From: Cymbomonas tetramitiformis
Lineage: Eukaryota; Chlorophyta; Pyramimonadophyceae; Pyramimonadales; Pyramimonadaceae
Reading direction: 5' to 3'
Assembly: GCA_001247695.2 (NCBI GenBank)
Contig: LGRX02013805.1
Coordinates: 1-12,359, forward strand
DNA length: 12,359 bases
Part shown: positions 7,249 through 12,359 of the stretch, piece after piece
Layout of the letters: every line of letters begins with the position of its first letter
How positions within the stretch are numbered: the first letter of the stretch is position 1
The notes under the pieces: model-generated
The model's input: the letters and a program-made list of their open reading frames with translations, nothing else
Databases searched by the model: none
Told to the model about the DNA's origin: nothing
Position numbers and translations under genes: made by a program

Positions 7249-7631
7249 CAATACTCCGTACTGGCGGGTGCAAGCGTAAACTGCCGTGGGACCGTGCGTG
7301 CTGGCCCATCGTCAGTGATGATGATCGAATGACATTTGAGCTGACCAACACTACGGTCACGCCTCACCAGGAAAACGTCATCTTGACAAGAAGAGCATAC
7401 TGCTATTATCTGCTTTATTAATAACGGCGCTCTTATCGCGGTCTGCTCCGTGACTATTGTTTAGACGGGCGACCTTCATCTGTACTTGCTGACCTCTTCA
7501 GCATTCGTATGTTATTGTTGCCTGAAATTGCTATTTAACAGCCTGCAATAACGCTTCCGGTTTGGGTTTTGGCGTGCAACAGATGGCTTCATTTCATCGC
7601 ACCACCAGGCAGCAGCTGTAACTGAAGTGAA

Positions 7632-7660
7632 CGCGAAATATGTTAGATAAATATTTCGCG
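7632..7660. repeat. Perfect 10-bp hairpin at right inverted repeat
   Basis: CGCGAAATAT (7632-7641) pairs with ATATTTCGCG (7651-7660) around GTTAGATAA. The left copy at 5815-5835 keeps the same loop but only a 6-bp stem. The two elements are therefore inverted copies of one hairpin-forming repeat. Confidence 0.85.
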
Positions 7661-7814
7661 GCGTCTTTGCTTTAACACGCTACGCTACGTGGCATTGCGT
7701 CCGACTGCTGGCAGCGAAAAGCTTAGAAGCAAGCGCCGCCAAGCTTCAGTCGCTTTGGCGCACGAAAGTCACGCTGCGGTCACTGGAATCTGGTCTAACA
7801 ATTTTTTTTTTTTC
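7661..7814. other. Short unassigned stretch between inverted repeat and split YR
   Basis: No gene seen. It ends in a run of 13 T on the plus strand (7801-7813) that directly abuts the point where YR homology resumes, so one breakpoint of the insertion lies at about 7800-7817. Confidence 0.5.
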
Positions 7815-8110
7815 TAGCATAAACACGACAATAGCCAACTTTTCTTTTCTTCAAGCTGCCACCCAGCAATCTCCTCCGACCCCTTTGAGTCTGAGCTACT
7901 CAGTAGCGGTGGCTAAATGGCACCCAAATCCCTGAGCATTCAAGGTGCAACCTTCAAACTCCGGTTGTATAAGCCTTCGAAGTCGATACTTCACATGTCT
8001 TGGACTGGAAACATAAAACATAACTGCAACATCATGTGGCACCAGAACCACGGGCCATTCTCCAAAGGTTACTTCCCACTCAAGAAGTGAGTCAAAATCT
8101 CCACCCACAA
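7815..8110 (-). pseudogene. Decayed YR N-terminal half, copy 3
   Basis: Minus-strand translation gives FDSLLEWEVTFGEWPVVLVP, MFYVSSPRHVKY, EFEGCTLNAQGFGCHLATA and, past a stop, AQTQRGRRRLLGG. DNA at about 7904-8070 aligns with copy 1 at about 4380-4545 (shared gtagcggtggcta and gagcattc blocks). Homology stops at the T run at 7801-7813. It sits immediately downstream of the decayed RNase H, as expected for RT-RNase H-YR order. The missing C-terminal half is at 4602-4898. Confidence 0.68.
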
Positions 8111-8225
8111 AAAGAAAGGGGGGTTATACCGTCCACATTCAACCCCCCCTACCGCTTACTCAGGCAGGAATCCTCCTTAGACCACCAACGAAAGGACCTG
8201 GATGTTGCACCCACCTCGTCACAAC

Positions 8226-9130
8226 CCCTACTCAGGGCGTTAGTCAAACCATAAGCCTTTGAAGAAAACCCGCTTCGTCACAATCCTCGAGTCGTGCTTC
8301 AGTGTCAGAAGCAAAATCTCCAGTAGCAACGGAACAAAAGTTACCTTCCCCCACGGGTTCCCAGTCATAAGCCTGGCGGCCTCCAAGTCACTCCACATCA
8401 CAATCTTGCAACCTCCTAGCAGTCAGCCCACTTCTTCCGGGCTAGGAAGAAAACCATCAGCTCCAGAAAGTTGAACAGACTGGCGGCTTCCTCCCTCAAA
8501 GGGCTGTACCGCAGCACCTTAAACATGCTCCCACTTCACAGCGAGCCATCCTCCGCCGAAGAAACCACCATTCCCCCGTCAACAGCCTCTTCCCCTGCAA
8601 CATCCTCTGCAGGGAAATCTCTGACCACAGGCCTCTTGTTCAAAACCACTGCCTGATCATTGCTCTTCTCGTGCTCCTGGCTCTCCCGAGGAAGTCATAC
8701 CAAGTCCTTAGAGACAACTTTGCCTCAACGCCCAGGCACTCGACAAGCTCAATCAACATCTCGAACCCCTGCTGACACGCCTCTTCAGAGTCCGCCACCA
8801 GCAGAGTTTCATCAAGGTATACAACCACACCGGGAACCCTCTACTCTGGAGCATCCCGGAATTCAGCACAATAACATCGGAGACCAACCCCCCGGGCAGC
8901 CTTAGCCCAAAAAAGGAAAATCTCGTGTCCATCCTCACAAAATCTTGAAATTCACTAGTCAGCAGCAAAAGTGACAACCCGGTAAGCACTCTTCCGGTCA
9001 ATCCTAGCCATAAAACAATATGACTGTCCCAGTGCAAACTCCGCTCCCACAAAGGCAACCTTCTTACTTTCAAACTCACAATTGTCATTCACAAAAGAAA
9101 CTCCACAGGCTTAGTCAAATCGTGCACCAT
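8226..9130 (-). pseudogene. Decayed RT/RNase H of older DIRS-like element
   Basis: Reading across three minus frames recovers RT and RNase H landmarks in order: MVHDLTKPVEFSVND-type lead (9130-9085), AFVGAEFALGQSYCFMARID then RKSAYRVV (motif A, about 9012-8985, normally D-x-K/S-AYR), FSFFGLRLPGGLVS (motif B, about 8920), VVYLDETLLVADSEEACQQG (motif C, YLDE instead of YLDD, about 8828-8765), then FLELMVFFLARKKWAD (RNase H Glu region, about 8470-8425), WSDLEAARLMTGN (normally DN, about 8390) and TNALSRG (RNase H end, about 8250-8230). Many stops and shifts make it a clear pseudogene. It is a different lineage from the element at 1-3593: the motifs differ throughout and the decay is far greater. 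Only remnants are preserved, so the exact limits are soft. Confidence 0.75.
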
Positions 9131-10274
9131 CCTGTTTTTCACTTTTCACTCGACAACTCTAAAACCAGTCCCAGAGCAGATATGCCGGGCACACTTCCTG
9201 CATCTATTTCCTGGCAGTTTCAACGTCCACACTTATGTGCTTCCCAGGAGTACGTCCTCCCGGAACCTCGCTTCCTGTAGGATCAATTCTCCAGAAACAA
9301 ACTCTTCTTTCCTTCATCATCACAGGCTCCACTGCCCAACCACTCAAACGCACTCACAACTCATTGGACCCTGCAATTTGTTCTCACTGCTACCTCAATT
9401 TTCTTTCACCACGGCTCCACGCGCAAGTACCTGACCAAAAATTACAGCACAACACCACGCTGTTGCCGTCGCAACGGCCCCACCATCCAACACGTACCTC
9501 CAAGACGTCGCAACCGCCGATAACTCGCCTTCGCGTCGCCTCCACACGTACTGCTCAAACCTTAATTCGAAAGCAAAGGTGCAGACTTGCGCAAACAAAA
9601 GCGCAAAACGCTAATCATAACCGCCGCGAAACAACGTGTTCGTTTCTTGCCCCATCCCCTTAGCAAGGACTCGCGCGCACTCGCTGCACCGCGGTTCTGA
9701 CTCCCAGCTCAAATTTCCACACGTCCCACGCCGGTTCAACGAACGTGAAACTTACCCCAATAAACGCGCTCTAGCGTTTCGCCTTCTTCCTTGTTTTCCC
9801 TACATCATCCTTCCCGAAGGACCCCTCTAAGAAATCTGTCTTTACGTTTTCCGCATATCTCTGTCGCCAGCGTGCGTGCTTCTCCATTCCCGCGCGAACG
9901 CCTCCGAAGCCTGCGGCACTTTGCGCAAACTCGGAAAAAAACAAAAGAAATTGAACAAGTCATCTAACACCTCCATGACAGCCGGGCCAATAGAAAAAAC
10001 GGCCCTCAGTGAGCGACACACACAGACTGCGCCCGGATCCGGTGCCAGTGCCAGTCAAAAAATTTCAAGCCATTGCGTACGTTCGCCGCAACGCGTGCGT
10101 CCCCGAATCTAACAATAGTCAACTCAAACACTCGCGCAAACAAAATCGCAAACCAAACGAATAACCCTTCTCAAACCTGCGTGTTCGTAACTCGCGGCAC
10201 GGCGGTACGCCCGTCCCCGCTTCGACTCGCAGCGCATTCCTTTCAGACTCTTACGTCCGACCATCCGTCGACGG
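9131..10274. other. Gene-poor stretch, no recognised coding sequence
   Basis: Short frames exist on both strands but none shows a motif, a sensible start or continuity. The plus strand is rich in C and A relative to G, a strand skew continuous with the decayed RT/RNase H region. The first part could be the lost gag and leader of the older element; that is only positional inference. Confidence 0.5.
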
Positions 10275-10343
10275 ATTCTGCGAGAACTTCGAAACAAAAA
10301 CTTTTTGAATTGGTAGACTCGGAGCCCGAAGTTCTCGCAGAAT
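10275..10343. repeat. Perfect 16-bp inverted repeat
   Basis: ATTCTGCGAGAACTTC (10275-10290) pairs exactly with 10328-10343 around a 37-base loop. It is the first of four hairpins in the 400 bases before the 30-bp array. Confidence 0.9.
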
Positions 10344-10434
10344 GAAGTGAAGTGAACTGTCGCAGCTTATTTCAAAAGCTCCGAGAGTCTCTTCATCTTC
10401 ACGGGCTCCGCCCAGGCGACCTTGCATAGTGCAC

Positions 10435-10466
10435 ATCTGTGTTGCATGCTCCGCATGAACACAGAT
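10435..10466. repeat. Hairpin, 13-bp stem with one bulge
   Basis: ATCTGTGTT (10435-10443), a bulged G, and CATG (10445-10448) pair with CATG AACACAGAT (10454-10466) around CTCCG. Confidence 0.85.
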
Positions 10467-10529
10467 CTCGCTCAACCAATTTGAAAGCACATGTGTTCCG
10501 GCTCTGCCCGAACACCGATCTGACCCGAC

Positions 10530-10550
10530 TGTCACGGTTCCCCCGTGACA
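10530..10550. repeat. Perfect 8-bp hairpin
   Basis: TGTCACGG (10530-10537) pairs with CCGTGACA (10543-10550) around the loop TTCCC. Confidence 0.85.
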
Positions 10551-10631
10551 CCGTAGCCAATCAAACAACAGAGAAGTCGACCTCGCGGATTCCTCGCGGC
10601 TCTGCCTTGAGAAATCCTCGGGAAAAAATCC

Positions 10632-10677
10632 GCAAAAAATTCACATGTCCTCGTTGAGCCTCGGGCTCATTTTTTGC
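10632..10677. repeat. Nested hairpin with 9-bp outer and 5-bp inner stems
   Basis: GCAAAAAAT (10632-10640) pairs with ATTTTTTGC (10669-10677). Inside it, GAGCC (10656-10660) pairs with GGCTC (10664-10668) around TCG. The inner stem followed by T-run resembles a bacterial terminator, but the setting is eukaryotic and no gene ends here. Confidence 0.8.
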
Positions 10678-10727
10678 AAGCAGAAATTTCTCCCCCGTAC
10701 TTCCAAAATAATTTAGAAATAAATTTC

Positions 10728-11957
10728 TCAATTATTTACACGCACCCCCACATCTTCGAGCAGGTGAGCGCGCAACGCCGCATCTTCGAGCAGGTGAGCG
10801 CGCACCCCCACATCTTCGAGCAGGTGAGCGCGCAGCGCCGCATCTTCGAGCAGGTGAGCGCGCAGCGCCGCATCTTCGAGCGGGTGAGCGCGCAGCGCCG
10901 CTTCTTCGAGCAGGTGAGTGCGCAGCGCCGCATCTTCGAGCAGGTGAGCGCGCAGCGCCGCATCTTCGAGCGGGTGAGCGCACACCCCCACATCTTCGAG
11001 CAGGTGCGCGCGCACCCCCACATCTTCGAGCAGGTGAGCGCGCAGCGCCGCATCTTCGAGCAGGTGAGCGCGCAGCGCCGCATCTTCGAGCAGGTGAGCG
11101 CGCAGCGCCGCATCTTCGAGCAGGTGAGCGCGCACCCCTACATCTTCGAGCAAGTGAGCCCGCAGCTCCGCATCTTCGAGCAGGTGAGCGCGCAGCGCCG
11201 CATCTTCGAGCAGGTGAGCGCGCAGCGCCGCGTCTTCGAGCAGGTGAGCGCGCAGCGCCGCAGCTTCGAGCAGGTGAGCGCGCACCCCCACATCTTCGAG
11301 CAAGTGAGCCCGCAGCGCCGCATCTTCGAGCAGGTGAGCGCGCAGCGCCGCATCTTCGAGCAGGTGAGCGCGCAGCGCCGCGTCTTCGAGCAGGCGAGCA
11401 CGCAGCGCCGCATCTTCGAGCAGGCGAGCACGCAGCGCCGCATCTTCGAGCAGGTGAGCGCGCAGCGCCGCATCTTCGAGCAGGTGAGCGCCCAGCGCCG
11501 CATCTTCGAGCAGGTGAGCGCGCAGCGCCGCATCTTCGAGCAGGTGAGCGCGCACCCCCACATCTTCGAGCAGGTGAGCGCGCAGCGCCGCATCTTCGAG
11601 CAGGCGAGCGCGCAGCGCCGCATCTTCGAGCAGGCGAGCGCGCAGCGCCGCATCTTCGCGCAGGCGATCACGCAGCGCCGCATCTTCGAGCAGGCGAGCA
11701 CGCAGCGCCGCATCTTCGAGCAGGCGAGCACGCAGCGCCACATCTTCGAGCAGGTGAGCGCGCAGCGCCACATCTTCGAGCAGGCGAGCACGCGGTGTCT
11801 TGTTGCTGGTCTCACGCCTCGCAGCATCTCGACAAGAGAACGGACGGTTTCTTGGCCCATAGTTGTTTGGGGATGTGCCCACCAAGCAGAGAAGTGTATG
11901 GTTTGCAGATCCCGGAGCTGCTGCAGGACTTCGACGTGCCTGAGTACGCCCAGGCAC
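10728..11957 (-). CDS. Doubtful repetitive ORF encoding decapeptide repeats (409 codons)
   Basis: In this minus frame each 30-bp unit reads LLEDAALRAH, with the second unit class giving LLEDVGVRAH. The result would be an amphipathic, leucine-rich repeat protein. The substitutions between unit classes (AAL to VGV) are chemically mild in this frame, which weakly favours it. However, the frame begins at GTG rather than ATG, the other two minus frames also stay open over long parts, and no promoter or splice evidence is visible. The non-repeat N-terminal part (about 55 residues from the spacer) has no recognised domain. I treat this as a possible but unproven gene. Confidence 0.25.
   Translation of the reverse strand: MPGRTQARRSPAAAPGSANHTLLCLVGTSPNNYGPRNRPFSCRDAARRETSNKTPRARLLEDVALRAHLLEDVALRARLLEDAALRARLLEDAALRDRLREDAALRARLLEDAALRARLLEDAALRAHLLEDVGVRAHLLEDAALRAHLLEDAALGAHLLEDAALRAHLLEDAALRARLLEDAALRARLLEDAALRAHLLEDAALRAHLLEDAALRAHLLEDVGVRAHLLEAAALRAHLLEDAALRAHLLEDAALRAHLLEDAELRAHLLEDVGVRAHLLEDAALRAHLLEDAALRAHLLEDAALRAHLLEDVGVRAHLLEDVGVCAHPLEDAALRAHLLEDAALRTHLLEEAALRAHPLEDAALRAHLLEDAALRAHLLEDVGVRAHLLEDAALRAHLLEDVGVRVNN
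10741..11790. repeat. 30-bp minisatellite, 35 contiguous units
   Basis: The unit core is CATCTTCGAGCAGGTGAGCG followed by CGCAGCGCCG, with a second class carrying CGCACCCCCA (units starting 10741, 10801, 10981, 11011, 11131, 11281 and 11551). There are no spacers. A 150-bp higher-order repeat is visible: the caagtgagcc variants at about 11151 and 11301, and the cgtcttcg variants at 11231 and 11381, are each exactly five units apart. Toward the right end units carry caggcgagc instead of caggtgagc. Being a multiple of 3, the unit keeps frames open on both strands. Confidence 0.97.
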
Positions 11958-12101
11958 GCCCCAGCCTCCGCAGATTTGCCCTCCCCCCTGCTACCCGCGT
12001 TCTCTGATACCCCTCTACGTCGTCGCTCTTGCAGCCATTTTTCCCGGCGGCACAGGCACAATTTGTCCTGGCACAAGTTCAAGCACTTCGTTTTTGTCAC
12101 G
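11791..12101. other. Non-repeated spacer between the two right-hand arrays
   Basis: These 311 bases contain no recognised gene. Frames from both arrays read through it on both strands. It is the only unique sequence in the right-hand 1.6 kb and so the best anchor for probes or alignments. Confidence 0.5.
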
Positions 12102-12359
12102 GACTCGAGGTGCGTCTTTGTCGGCCTCGAGGCGCGTCTTAGTCTGTATCGGCCTCGAGGTGCGTCTTTGTCGGCCTCGAGGTGCGTCTTTATCTTTGTT
12201 GGCCTCGAGGCGCGTCTTTGTCGGCCTCGAGGTGCGTCTTTTTTGGCCTCGAGGCGCATCTTTATCTTTATCGGCCTCGAGGCGCGTCTTTGTCGGCCTC
12301 GAGGTGCGTCTTTGTCTTTATCGGCCTCGAGGCGCGTCTTTGTCGGCCTCGAGGCGCGT
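12102..12359. repeat. CTCGAG-centred tandem array with alternating 22/28-bp spacing
   Basis: CTCGAG occurs at 12104, 12126, 12154, 12176, 12204, 12226, 12248, 12276, 12298, 12326 and 12348. Spacings are 22, 28, 22, 28, 22, 22, 28, 22, 28, 22, so the basic period is a 50-bp dimer. The unit is CCTCGAGG, then YGCGTCTTTG and TCGG; the long form has an extra six bases (for example ctttat). The array continues past the window edge. Confidence 0.95.

Larger units (their letters stand above)
5815..7656. mobile_element. Inverted-repeat-bounded segment carrying the SET gene (possible DNA transposon)
   Basis: The 22 bases at 5815-5836 are an exact inverted copy of 7635-7656. Each is followed inward, after a few bases, by the matching octamer TTCACTTC (5842-5849, inverted at 7624-7631). 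The termini lie inside the block that splits the old YR. I see no clear target-site duplication and no transposase, so it could be a non-autonomous element with a captured gene, or just two inverted copies of a smaller hairpin-forming repeat. The interior holds the SET gene on the minus strand. The stretches 5850-6115 and 7252-7623 show no recognisable gene. Confidence 0.5.
10611..12359 (+). other. Plus-strand frame open for 583 codons to the window edge
   Basis: After TGA at 10608-10610 one plus frame has no stop to the end of the window. It passes through the hairpin zone, the 30-bp array (read as QRRIFEQVSA per unit), the spacer and the CTCGAG array. The first ATG in frame is at 11898, so a protein would need an upstream exon or a start in the spacer. 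The array part alone is expected to stay open. Passage through the 311-base spacer and the 22/28-bp array, whose units are not multiples of 3, is less expected but the DNA is GC-rich. Confidence 0.3.

Noticed and set aside
7095..7421. 108-codon plus frame
   Set aside because: No recognised domain, and it runs antisense to candidate SET-gene upstream exons.
10251..10568. 105-codon minus frame
   Set aside because: Spans three hairpins and shows no domain; probably fortuitous.
10656..10677. Rho-independent terminator
   Set aside because: Stem plus T-run is present, but there is no gene ending there and the context is eukaryotic.
10741..11790. CRISPR array
   Set aside because: Units are contiguous 30-mers with no unique spacers, and the window is eukaryotic.
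11138..12259. 373-codon minus frame with MRRCALTCSK repeats
   Set aside because: Alternative frame of the 30-bp array, Cys/Arg/Met-rich and without any folding logic; kept only as part of the open-frame observation.

Overview
The window looks eukaryotic. It has GT-AG introns, retroelements with a tyrosine recombinase (YR), a TA-flanked miniature inverted-repeat element and three minisatellite arrays, and shows no operon structure or Shine-Dalgarno signals. The retroelement proteins (gag, RT/RNase H with a C-terminal NPPW domain, YR) resemble what I associate with algal DIRS-like elements, so an alga is my best guess. The species cannot be fixed from this sequence.

Layout. (1) 1-3593, minus strand: a GC-rich DIRS-like retroelement reading gag (3593-2685), RT (2607-1834), RNase H plus NPPW domain (1837-626), then a YR reading frame that leaves the window at base 1. 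Its pol carries a nonsense codon and frameshifts, so this copy is damaged. The YR frame starts with a Tudor-like module, which is unusual. (2) 3594-3890: leader of that element, with a strong hairpin. (3) 3882-4898 and 7815-9130, minus strand: an older, heavily decayed DIRS-like element, consisting of RT/RNase H (9130-8226), a YR split in two pieces (8110-7815 and 4898-4602) and a tandem second YR copy (4575-3882). (4) 4899-7814: the block that splits the old YR. It holds a 46-56 bp T-tract minisatellite (4902-5796) that was itself hit by a 157-bp TA-flanked MITE (5237-5393), then a 1.8-kb segment bounded by inverted repeats (5815-7656). That segment encodes a SET-domain protein on the minus strand, with at least one clear 83-bp intron. 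(5) 9131-10740: gene-poor, with a cluster of hairpins from 10275 to 10677. (6) 10741-11790: 35 tandem copies of a 30-bp unit. (7) 11791-12101: spacer. (8) 12102-12359: an array of CTCGAG-centred units with alternating 22/28-bp spacing, running off the right edge.

How it fits together. Most of the window is nested mobile DNA: an old DIRS-like element, later interrupted by minisatellite, MITE and SET-gene DNA, with a younger DIRS-like element beside it. The only candidate host-type or cargo gene is the SET-domain gene, and its splice structure is its best evidence. The right-hand arrays keep long open frames on both strands (one plus-strand frame is open from 10611 to the window end), but this may be only a consequence of the repeat lengths.
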